A DNA stretch of 6,110 nucleotides from an uncultured Ruminococcus sp. (lineage in GTDB: Bacteria > Bacillota_A > Clostridia > Oscillospirales > Ruminococcaceae): NCBI GenBank assembly GCA_947303535.1, contig CAMYYQ010000084.1, forward strand, positions 1-6,110. Direction: 5' to 3'. The translations under genes were made by a program, and so were the position numbers. The notes beneath the pieces were generated by a model. It was not told the origin of the DNA and did no database searches. It saw only the letters and a list, made by a program, of their open reading frames with translations. Shown here piece after piece: positions 1-5,300 of this stretch; within the stretch, counting starts at the first letter, position 1; each line of letters starts with the position of its first letter.

Positions 1-244
1 CACCAGGAGTATTGAATACACAGATACCCTCCTGTGCGCAGCGCTCAACAGGGATATTGTTTACGCCTGCGCCTGCACGAGCGATAGCAAGAAGGTTATC
101 GCCGAACTGCATATCGTGCATCTTTGCAGAACGAACCATTATAGCCTCAGGATTAGCGCAATCATCAGAAATTGAGTACTTGCTCTTGTCAAATACATCT
201 GTTCCTACTTCTGAGATCTTATTTAATGTCTGAATCTTGTACAT
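1..244 (-). CDS. serA: D-3-phosphoglycerate dehydrogenase, N-terminal 81 residues (runs off left edge)
   Basis: SerA oxidises 3-phosphoglycerate to 3-phosphohydroxypyruvate with NAD+, the first step of serine synthesis in the cytoplasm. The visible part begins MYKIQTLNKI and contains RAGAGVNNI at residues 56-64, the substrate-binding Arg/Gly/Asn segment of the 2-hydroxyacid dehydrogenase family, followed by VFNTPG at 76-81, which leads into the NAD-binding domain. The reading frame is open to the window edge, so the Rossmann fold, catalytic Arg/Glu/His and any C-terminal ACT domain are not visible. The ATG at 244-242 is preceded by an AAAGAGG ribosome site (260-254) with a 9-nt spacer. It lies 140 bp downstream of serC on the same strand and may be cotranscribed with it. 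Another D-2-hydroxyacid dehydrogenase is possible in principle, but the serC neighbour argues for SerA. Confidence 0.92.
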   Translation of the reverse strand, partial: MYKIQTLNKISEVGTDVFDKSKYSISDDCANPEAIMVRSAKMHDMQFGDNLLAIARAGAGVNNIPVERCAQEGICVFNTPG

Positions 245-276
245 TTCAGTAAACCTCTTTCTGTTTATTTTTGAAA

Positions 277-386
277 TGCATAATTAAGGATCCATAATTC
301 ATAATTGCGGAGCTCGCTACGCTCGATATTTCAAGTATAACACTTCACTGTAATTATGCATTATGCATTATGCATTATGAATTATT
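277..386. repeat. Small AT-rich inverted-repeat element (MITE-like) between serC and serA
   Basis: The serC-serA gap is built of related short words. TGCATAATTA (277-286) is the exact reverse complement of TAATTATGCA (351-360). ATAATTCATAAT (294-305) is the exact reverse complement of ATTATGAATTAT (374-385). The right arm is a 7-bp tandem repeat, TTATGCA three times (354-374), then TTATGAA (375-381). The centre (about 307-325) is GC-richer and contains GAGC...GCTC. The right end overlaps the serC stop codon (385-387). The pattern resembles a non-autonomous mobile or dispersed palindromic element, but only one full copy is visible and no target-site duplication is certain. In RNA it could fold into a long imperfect hairpin in the serC-serA message. 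Confidence 0.55.
354..386. repeat. 7-bp tandem repeat (TTATGCA)
   Basis: Three exact TTATGCA units occupy 354-374. A fourth, variant unit TTATGAA (375-381) and a partial TTATT (382-386) follow. The array forms the right arm of the inverted-repeat element and reaches into the last codon of serC. Copy number of such a short array could vary by slippage. Confidence 0.8.
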
Positions 387-1470
387 ACGAGTTTTCTTCC
401 TCAAACTTCTTCATGAAAGCAATGAGCTTCTCAACGCCCTCGATAGGCATAGCATTGTAGATAGAAGCTCTCATACCGCCAACTGATCTGTGACCCTTGA
501 GGTTCTCAAAACCGGCTGCCTTTGACTCTGCTACGAACTTCTTGTCGAGCTCGTCATTGCCTGTGATGAATGGTACGTTCATAAGTGAACGATCCTTCTT
601 CTCAACTGTGCCCTTGAACATCTTGCTGCTGTCGAGGAAATCATAAAGGATCTTAGCCTTCTTCTCGTTATGAGCCTTCATAGCCTCGAGACCGCCCATC
701 TTCTTGATCCACTTGAACACATTGCCGCATACATAGATGCCGTAGCATGGAGGTGTATTGTAGAGTGACTCGTTATCAGACTGTATCTTCCAGTCCATCA
801 TTGTAGGTGTGCACTTGAGTGCAGGACCGTCAGCAATGAGATCCTCACGAACGATGATGATCTGTACGCCTGAAGGACCAACGTTCTTCTGAACGCCGCC
901 GTAGATAACGCCGTACTTTGTTACGTCAACAGGCTCTGAGAGGAAGCATGAGCTTACGTCAGCAACGAGCTCGTGACCCTTTGTGTTAGGGAGCTCCCAG
1001 AACTTTGTTCCGTAGATAGTATTGTTCTCGCAAATATATACATAGTCAACATCGTCAGGGATGTCGAGATCAGAGCAGTCAGGGATATAAGAGAATGTCT
1101 TGTCAGCAGATGAAGCAACTCTTACTACGTCGCCGTACTTCTCAGCTTCCTGAGCAGCCTTCTTTGCCCACTGACCTGTGATGATATAAGCAGCCTTACC
1201 CTTCTTCATAAGGTTCATAGGTACACCTGCAAATATAAGTGAAGCACCGCCCTGTACAAAGATAACCTTGTAGTTGTCAGGGATATTCATAAGGTCACGA
1301 AGATCCTTTTCAGCTTCCTTGATGATGTCATCATAAACCTTTGAACGGTGTGACATTTCCATAACGGACATTCCGCAGCCCTTGTAATCGATCATTTCCT
1401 CTGCACATTCCTTGAGGACTTCCTCAGGAAGAACTGCAGGACCTGCGCTGAAGTTATAAACTCTGCTCAT
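385..1470 (-). CDS. serC: Phosphoserine aminotransferase
   Basis: SerC is a PLP enzyme that transfers an amino group from glutamate to 3-phosphohydroxypyruvate, giving O-phosphoserine, the step after SerA. The 361-residue product matches the usual family length of about 360. It opens with MSRVYNFSAGPAVLP, the SerC signature. Visible sites are HRS at 41-43 (substrate phosphate), GGAS at 74-77 and W101 (PLP pocket), D171 in VADVSS, the Schiff-base lysine K195 in GGVQKN, and GHRSVGGMRAS at 326-336 with the His/Arg substrate-binding pair. The frame is open further upstream to 1557, but that extension overlaps the promoter. The ATG at 1470-1468 has GGAGG (1483-1479) 8 nt before it and starts exactly at the family N-terminus. 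The stop codon touches the downstream repeat element. Confidence 0.97.
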   Translation of the reverse strand: MSRVYNFSAGPAVLPEEVLKECAEEMIDYKGCGMSVMEMSHRSKVYDDIIKEAEKDLRDLMNIPDNYKVIFVQGGASLIFAGVPMNLMKKGKAAYIITGQWAKKAAQEAEKYGDVVRVASSADKTFSYIPDCSDLDIPDDVDYVYICENNTIYGTKFWELPNTKGHELVADVSSCFLSEPVDVTKYGVIYGGVQKNVGPSGVQIIIVREDLIADGPALKCTPTMMDWKIQSDNESLYNTPPCYGIYVCGNVFKWIKKMGGLEAMKAHNEKKAKILYDFLDSSKMFKGTVEKKDRSLMNVPFITGNDELDKKFVAESKAAGFENLKGHRSVGGMRASIYNAMPIEGVEKLIAFMKKFEEENS

Positions 1471-1528
1471 TGTTAAAACCTCCAAGTTAATATATAAAAT
1501 AAAAAGCAGTATTCGCCATACAATATAA

Positions 1529-1557
1529 ATTATACTCTTTTCACCCATATAAGTCAA
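1529..1557 (-). promoter_or_regulatory. Sigma-A promoter of serC
   Basis: On the minus strand, TTGACT (1557-1552) is followed after exactly 17 nt by TATAAT (1534-1529). This differs from the vegetative consensus at one base. Transcription would start near 1522 and give a leader of about 50 nt before the serC ATG. I see no T-box, riboswitch or attenuator in that short leader. Confidence 0.85.
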
Positions 1558-1696
1558 GACATAAAATTGAAATTTTTCCAGTAAAAGTAATATTCCGCAA
1601 AAAATGGTAGGGCAAATTTGCTGTTCATCTAAAGCTTGTTGACCAAGTGCAGCATTTTAACGCATTTCTTTCTCATTATCCAAGCTTTTTTCAAAT
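1558..1696. other. Non-coding spacer between the PP2C terminator and the serC promoter
   Basis: About 140 bp without a credible gene. It holds a perfect 10-bp palindrome GCAAATTTGC (1612-1621) and a widely spaced 8-bp inverted repeat, AAAGCTTG (1631-1638) with CAAGCTTT (1681-1688). The palindrome lies about 55 bp upstream of the serC -35 box, so an upstream regulator site is conceivable, but nothing identifies one. Confidence 0.4.
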
Positions 1697-1720
1697 AAAA
1701 AAGAACGGCATAAGCCGTTC
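1697..1720 (-). terminator. Intrinsic terminator of the LCP-like/tatD/PP2C operon
   Basis: The arms GAACGGC (1703-1709) and GCCGTTC (1714-1720) are exact complements around a 4-nt loop. On the minus strand the hairpin is followed directly by a run of six T (1702-1697). It starts 7 bp past the phosphatase stop codon. It separates this operon from serC, which has its own promoter 140 bp further on. Plus-strand termination is unlikely because no T-run follows on that side. Confidence 0.92.
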
Positions 1721-1727
1721 CTTGTAT

Positions 1728-2477
1728 TTATTCGTAGTATGCAACTGCGATAATAGATATATTGTCCTTGCTGCCGTTATCAAGAGCCTTTTTCACAAGC
1801 ATATTGAGTCTTGTATCCAGACTTTTCGGCATTTCTATTATCTCCTCGATATCCAGTACCGAAACATAATCAGAAAGTCCGTCCGTACACAGCAGCAGCA
1901 GGTCGCCGTACTCCATTCCGCCCTCAAGCACTACAGTATCTACCTGAGGCGCCGACTTCTGATTGCCGAAAACAGGAAAAATGATATTTCTGTGGACATG
2001 ACTGCTGCGCTCCTCACTGGTAATAGCACCCTCGTCAATGAGCAGCTGCACAAGGGACTGGTCACGGGATATCTGCTTGATACGTCCGCTGCGGTAACGA
2101 TACAGACGTGAATCACCAACATTGAATGTGAGGATATTATCGGTCTCATCTACTGCTATGCCGCAGAGAGTAGCCTGCATATTGTGCATTTCGGGGTCGG
2201 ATCTGCTGTAATCAGCAAGCTTCTGATGTATACCGAGAAGCTCCTCGTCAAGCTTTATCTCTCCGCTGTAATCAATATCGCGCACAAGCTCCAGACACAT
2301 CTTTGAAGCAAGCTCGCCTGAACGCTCACCTGATACTCCGTCAGATACAGCGGCAATAAACGGACCTGATACAGTCTGTTCGGAAGAGCCTGAATCAATA
2401 ACGCTTTTATTAATAAGCAGAGCATCTTCATTATGCGGCATTATGCCCTTGTCTGTAACTCCGCAGCAGTAATACAT
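1728..2477 (-). CDS. PP2C-family (PPM) serine/threonine protein phosphatase
   Basis: Predicted soluble, metal-dependent phosphatase of the PrpC/Stp type, which removes phosphate from Ser/Thr residues, usually opposing a Hanks-type kinase. The 249 residues cover one complete domain of the normal bacterial length. Visible motifs are HNEDA (15-19), the metal-binding DGVSG (46-50), FNVGDSRLYR (118-127) followed by RDQS (138-141), LLLCTDGLSD with D199 (194-203), and KDNISIIAV with D238/N239 (237-245). The Arg usually found a few residues before NED in this family is not visible (GIMPHNED). The ATG at 2477-2475 has AGGAGG (2490-2485) with a 7-nt spacer, in a 19-bp gap after tatD, so it is the third gene of the operon and ends at a terminator. 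No partner kinase is in the window. Confidence 0.93.
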   Translation of the reverse strand: MYYCCGVTDKGIMPHNEDALLINKSVIDSGSSEQTVSGPFIAAVSDGVSGERSGELASKMCLELVRDIDYSGEIKLDEELLGIHQKLADYSRSDPEMHNMQATLCGIAVDETDNILTFNVGDSRLYRYRSGRIKQISRDQSLVQLLIDEGAITSEERSSHVHRNIIFPVFGNQKSAPQVDTVVLEGGMEYGDLLLLCTDGLSDYVSVLDIEEIIEMPKSLDTRLNMLVKKALDNGSKDNISIIAVAYYE

Positions 2478-2496
2478 CCAGTCTCCTCCTTTACTT

Positions 2497-3261
2497 TTAT
2501 TCTATGCCGTACATCTTCATTCCGTTGCGGCAGGTAATATCAATAAGCTCCTCTGTGGGAACTCCTTTTATCTCGGCAGCCTTTGCAGCCGTAAAAGCTA
2601 TCATCGAGCTGTCGCTTCGTCTGCCTCTGAAAGGCTCGGGAGCCATATAAGGGCAGTCCGTCTCCATAAGAAGTCTGTCCAGCGGAACAGCCTCCAGTGC
2701 TTTCAGTGCTTTCTTTGAATTTTTGAACGTAAGGACTCCCGTAAAGCCGATATACATTCCAAGCTTTAATATTTCCTTTGCTGTTTCCGCAGAACCGCTG
2801 AAACAATGAACTACGCCCCTCGGACGGAACTCTTTAAGTATCTCAACAGTGTCCTCGGTAGCGTTGCGGCTGTGGACTATAACAGGCATATCCAGCTCGG
2901 CAGCAAATGCAAGCTGCTCACGGAAAAAACGTATCTGCTTTTCACGATCATAGCCCTCATAGTGGTAGTCAAGACCTATCTCGCCTACAGCCTTTATCTT
3001 TGGATTTGAAGCAATGATGTTCCTGAGAAAATCAAGATAATCCTCAGGTGTTTCGTCAAGGCTTTCGGGGTGTATACCTGCGGCAGCATAAACATAGTCA
3101 TACTTTTCCGCAAGCTCGGAATTCGCAGCGCAGTCTCTCATATCAGAAGCTGCAAGCATTACAAGCTCAACGCCCTTGTCGGGCAATCCTGCCAGCACCT
3201 GTTCCCTGTCCTCATCAAAAGCATGGTCTGCGTAATGTGAATGGGTATCAAATATCTTCAT
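2497..3261 (-). CDS. tatD: TatD-family metal-dependent hydrolase (putative DNase)
   Basis: TatD proteins are cytoplasmic TIM-barrel metallo-hydrolases of the amidohydrolase fold. Characterised members show 3'-5' exonuclease/DNase activity, but the physiological substrate here is unknown. The 254 residues match the usual length. The full metal-binding set is visible: H7 and H9 (DTHSH), E94 (VGEIGLDYH), H130 (PVIVHSR), H152 (VVHCFSG) and D202 (METDCPY). The start ATG (3261-3259) shares one base with the stop of the upstream LCP-like gene (TAATG), and only a weak purine stretch precedes it, so translation is probably coupled. TatD/YabD paralogues are hard to tell apart by sequence alone, hence the symbol denotes the family. 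Confidence 0.95.
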   Translation of the reverse strand: MKIFDTHSHYADHAFDEDREQVLAGLPDKGVELVMLAASDMRDCAANSELAEKYDYVYAAAGIHPESLDETPEDYLDFLRNIIASNPKIKAVGEIGLDYHYEGYDREKQIRFFREQLAFAAELDMPVIVHSRNATEDTVEILKEFRPRGVVHCFSGSAETAKEILKLGMYIGFTGVLTFKNSKKALKALEAVPLDRLLMETDCPYMAPEPFRGRRSDSSMIAFTAAKAAEIKGVPTEELIDITCRNGMKMYGIE

Positions 3262-4139
3262 TATTTTGCTTCTTTTGAATCTGCAAACTTCTCTTTGATG
3301 TCACCAAGGAATTTGTCGCTCGGGATAAAGTCCTCTCCTGAGATAGTACCGTCAAGTGAGATAGCAGAAGAAATGGATTTGCCGTTTTTGAACATATTCT
3401 TCAAAGCAGCCTTATGGTCTTTATAATCCTTAGATGTTACATTTGATTCGACCATGTTGATGATGATATCGAAATTGTTATCCATATTATCTGCAAAGTA
3501 AACACCGTCTGTCTGGTTCAGCATTGATGAAAGGAAAGTAGCTGCTGTGAAAGCTCTCTCGCTCTCTCCGTCCTTGAACATTCTGTATGTAACGAATGTA
3601 AGAGCCTGATCGCCGTTGAGGAGCTGGCTTGAACCGTCATTCTGAAAGCCTGCGATATCAGCATTAACAGGATAAGTAACATCGCCGAAAATATCATAGA
3701 CCTTCTTTGCACCATCTTCGCCGAACTTCATATACCTGTCTATTTTCAGATCAAACACCTTTGAAACAAAATCAACAGCTGAATCAGCACCGCCGCTTGC
3801 ATAGCTTCCGTTTATGCCCTTCTGCTCACCGTCTAAAAGGTAGATAGTATTTGAAGGGATACCTATGAATACTACCTCTTTTTTTACAGGCATTGAACGC
3901 ATGAGAACAAAAGTAGGCGGACAATTCTTTTCGGGAACGTCAAGTATCAGAAGCATGGTATGACTGTCCTCGGAGGTTATCTCATCTACCTCTCGCGGTA
4001 TGGGTTCAGTGAGTTCCTCAGTCTTTCCCAAGCCGAAATATCGGTAAACTCCGTATGCACCGCCTCCGACGATTATAAGTCCGATAAAGATAGTGATAAG
4101 GAATGGGACTGCTATATGTCCGCTTTTTCTCTTTGCCAT
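3261..4139 (-). CDS. Membrane-anchored, divergent LytR-CpsA-Psr (LCP)-like protein
   Basis: Predicted 292-residue envelope protein with a short basic cytoplasmic tail (AKRKSGH), one membrane helix (about residues 9-33) and an extracytoplasmic domain. LCP proteins attach teichoic acids or other glycopolymers to peptidoglycan. The domain follows the LCP order: TMLLILDVPE (61-70), VVFIGIPSNTIYLLDGE (89-105), INGSYASGGADSAVDFV (109-125), FGDVTYPVNAD (151-161) and LLNGDQALTFVTYR (173-186). Key signatures are altered: the family's SIPRD appears as GIPSN, and RSDT has no clear counterpart. Polymer-transferase activity is therefore doubtful. Start choice: a more upstream ATG exists at 4157, but AAAGGAG (4154-4148) lies just after it and 8 nt before the ATG at 4139, so the latter is preferred. 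First gene of the operon with tatD and PP2C. Assignment to LCP is by motif order only. Confidence 0.75.
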   Translation of the reverse strand: MAKRKSGHIAVPFLITIFIGLIIVGGGAYGVYRYFGLGKTEELTEPIPREVDEITSEDSHTMLLILDVPEKNCPPTFVLMRSMPVKKEVVFIGIPSNTIYLLDGEQKGINGSYASGGADSAVDFVSKVFDLKIDRYMKFGEDGAKKVYDIFGDVTYPVNADIAGFQNDGSSQLLNGDQALTFVTYRMFKDGESERAFTAATFLSSMLNQTDGVYFADNMDNNFDIIINMVESNVTSKDYKDHKAALKNMFKNGKSISSAISLDGTISGEDFIPSDKFLGDIKEKFADSKEAK

Positions 4140-4306
4140 TTCATTGGCTCCTTTCATGTATTTTTACAGTTTTTATTTATATGTTATTAATATCACAAAG
4201 GATATAAACTGATCGTATAAAGTGATCTCCTCAAAAATATACATTGGGAAATGAATAAAAAAGTTTTCCAAAAAACAAAGTTAAAAACTTCTTGGCGCAG
4301 ATACGG

Positions 4307-4336
4307 TTATCCACAAAGTTTTCCACATTTTCAACA
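4307..4336 (+). promoter_or_regulatory. Cluster of DnaA-box-like 9-mers
   Basis: Three 9-mers in the same orientation lie close together: TTATCCACA (4307-4315), an exact match to the classical DnaA box; TTTTCCACA (4319-4327), one base different; and TTTTCAACA (4328-4336), two different. A fourth, TGTTGAAAA, the reverse complement of the third, is at 4381-4389. The surroundings are very AT-rich. This could be a DnaA-binding regulatory cluster upstream of the LCP-like operon or part of an origin region. No dnaA, dnaN or rnpA is in the window to support an origin. Confidence 0.45.
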
Positions 4337-4340
4337 TGAA

Positions 4341-4398
4341 TGAATTGCTTGTCCATGTTTAAACATACAATTCAACAGTCTGTTGAAAAAGAACAGAC
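4341..4398. repeat. Nested and overlapping inverted repeats
   Basis: Four exact inverted repeats lie in 58 bp. TGAATTG (4341-4347) pairs with CAATTCA (4368-4374) and encloses the 12-bp palindrome ATGTTTAAACAT (4355-4366). TTCAACAG (4371-4378) pairs with CTGTTGAA (4380-4387) around one base. GTCTGTT (4378-4384) pairs with AACAGAC (4392-4398) around a 7-nt loop. The last two share bases and are mutually exclusive as hairpins. None has a T-run, so they are not intrinsic terminators. Protein-binding operators are the simplest reading. Confidence 0.6.
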
Positions 4399-4444
4399 AT
4401 TCATTAACTCAGTTTTTATTTGAAGAAAAATTATCTGAATAAAC

Positions 4445-4472
4445 TTGCAAAAAAAGTTTTATGTGATATAAT
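4445..4472 (+). promoter_or_regulatory. Possible plus-strand promoter pointing antisense into the SLOG gene
   Basis: TTGCAA (4445-4450) and TATAAT (4467-4472) are 16 nt apart, and the -10 box carries the extended TG motif (TGaTATAAT, 4464-4472). The -10 is a perfect match and the -35 matches 4 of 6 bases. A transcript would start near 4479, inside the 3' end of the minus-strand SLOG gene, and be antisense to it. In AT-rich DNA such matches can arise by chance. Confidence 0.35.
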
Positions 4473-5173
4473 TAATAGGGAAGATCAAAGACATTTTCCA
4501 TAAAAACAAGCTTTCTGCGTATGCTTTCTATATCAGCTCCGCACTCGTCAATGACGGAATATGCGTCTTCAAGACCGAAACGCCGTATCTTCAGTCCCTG
4601 ACGTACTGCATAGTTCAGCGTCTGATATGTTCCCGATTTGAATGAACCTTCGTTGAAATAGGATATTACCGCAGAAGCATTGTCCACCATGAAATAATTC
4701 CTGACACGGTAAAGATCGGAAGAGGTGTTCTCTCCTGCGCGGCTTTTCCCATATACTACTGTGGGGTCTGTATTAGTGGTAAGAAGCATATCTGCTCCTC
4801 TTTCCACATCTGCAAGCATCTCCCTGTAGCTGCTGCTGAAACGCTCTGCATGACGCAGATAAGGCATCACACCGATAAGGCGTATGCTGCTGTCAGCCTG
4901 CTTTTTATTGAGTATATACTTTGCAGCCCAAAGATCCGTACCAACGGCAAGTCCGCTTATAAAGCTTCTGTAGCCGTATTCAACAGCCATGTCAATGTAT
5001 CTGAACAGCATGAGCTGAACGGTGCGCAGGGTAAGCCTGCTGTAAACAGGATCTTTCATATATGGTATCACACTGCTTTCGCGGTGCCCCGTAAAGCAGA
5101 CAGTGCGCCTTGCATCTGTCTCAATAGTCTCCGCAGGCATTACTTCGATACCCGAATCAAGTGAGAAAAGCAT
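4472..5173 (-). CDS. SLOG-family (LOG/DprA-like Rossmann) protein of unknown function
   Basis: Predicted cytoplasmic protein of 233 residues with the features of the SLOG superfamily (DUF1273/YpsA-like), Rossmann-type proteins thought to bind nucleotides or nucleotide-derived ligands. The exact substrate is unknown. After an N-terminal stretch of about 22 residues come TVCFTGHRE (24-32), the typical opening strand and GHR motif; FISGLAVGTDLWAA (71-84), a glycine-rich phosphate-binding loop with the GTD signature; LIGVMPY (99-105); YRVRNYFMVDNASAVISYF (155-173), the late strand; and SGTYQTLNYA (180-189). Start: the ATG at 5173-5171 has an AGAGAGGTG ribosome site about 7 nt upstream. A later Met (residue 12) lacks one. 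It has its own promoter and appears monocistronic. It is divergent from alr, with a 127-bp gap. Confidence 0.85.
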   Translation of the reverse strand: MLFSLDSGIEVMPAETIETDARRTVCFTGHRESSVIPYMKDPVYSRLTLRTVQLMLFRYIDMAVEYGYRSFISGLAVGTDLWAAKYILNKKQADSSIRLIGVMPYLRHAERFSSSYREMLADVERGADMLLTTNTDPTVVYGKSRAGENTSSDLYRVRNYFMVDNASAVISYFNEGSFKSGTYQTLNYAVRQGLKIRRFGLEDAYSVIDECGADIESIRRKLVFMENVFDLPY

Positions 5174-5210
5174 GACACACCTCTCTTCTCTGAAAAATCA
5201 TACACTAAAA

Positions 5211-5239
5211 AGTATAACATAAATTATGCATTATTTCAA
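5211..5239 (-). promoter_or_regulatory. Sigma-A promoter of the SLOG gene
   Basis: On the minus strand, TTGAAA (5239-5234) and TATACT (5216-5211) are exactly 17 nt apart, and TG one base before the -10 gives an extended -10 box. Transcription should start near 5204, leaving a leader of about 30 nt that includes the ribosome site. The 17-nt spacer (5217-5233) nearly coincides with a 13-bp word shared with the repeat element at 352-364. Confidence 0.75.
5222..5234. repeat. Short match to the serC-serA repeat element
   Basis: The 13-bp word AATTATGCATTAT occurs here and at 352-364 in the right arm of the inverted-repeat element. Here it fills most of the spacer of the SLOG promoter. It is AT-rich and partly self-complementary, so coincidence is possible. 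Confidence 0.45.
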
Positions 5240-5282
5240 GGCGTTTTTCAACTTGTAATTAAATTTTAACTTTGACATAAAG

Positions 5283-5288
5283 AAAGGA
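5283..5288 (+). promoter_or_regulatory. Ribosome binding site deciding the alr start
   Basis: AAAGGA sits 12 nt before the ATG at 5301, a rather long spacer. An in-frame TTG at 5289-5291 follows the site immediately, which is too close to be used, so the ATG is preferred. I find no convincing plus-strand promoter in 5174-5282. The TTGACA at 5274-5279 is too near the gene to serve as its -35 box. Confidence 0.6.
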
Positions 5289-5300
5289 TTGATAACGGAA

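Larger units (their letters stand above)
4140..4471. other. AT-rich non-coding region with DnaA-box-like words and palindromes
   Basis: A 332-bp gap between the SLOG gene and the LCP-like operon without a credible gene on either strand. It must hold the promoter of the LCP-like operon, but I find no pair of -35/-10 boxes with good spacing. The middle (4307-4398) contains DnaA-box-like 9-mers and overlapping inverted repeats, listed separately. The right end contains a plus-strand promoter-like pair. An all-A/T hairpin (4263-4290 region) is too weak to call as a terminator for the SLOG gene. Confidence 0.6.

Noticed and set aside
1471..1557. N-terminal extension of serC to an upstream ATG at 1557
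   Set aside because: The extension overlaps the serC promoter, has no ribosome site, and the canonical SerC N-terminus with GGAGG lies at 1470.
1631..1688. AAAGCTTG/CAAGCTTT inverted repeat followed by T-run as a plus-strand terminator
   Set aside because: The loop is 42 nt and there is no plus-strand gene upstream to terminate.
1647..2111. Plus-strand open frame of 154 codons
   Set aside because: It lies mostly antisense to the PP2C gene, crosses its terminator, and shows no domain-like sequence or ribosome site.
4140..4157. Upstream ATG of the LCP-like gene at 4157
   Set aside because: The ribosome site AAAGGAG lies after this ATG and is correctly spaced for the ATG at 4139.
4263..4290. 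AT-only hairpin with T-run as terminator of the SLOG gene
   Set aside because: The stem has one G-C pair at most, the loop is about 14 nt and it lies nearly 200 nt past the stop codon, so it is too weak to call.
4850..5164. Plus-strand open frame of 104 codons
   Set aside because: It is wholly antisense to the well-supported SLOG gene and has no recognisable motif.
5274..5279. Perfect TTGACA as -35 box for alr
   Set aside because: A -10 box at proper spacing would fall at the alr start codon with no room for a leader and ribosome site, and none is present there.
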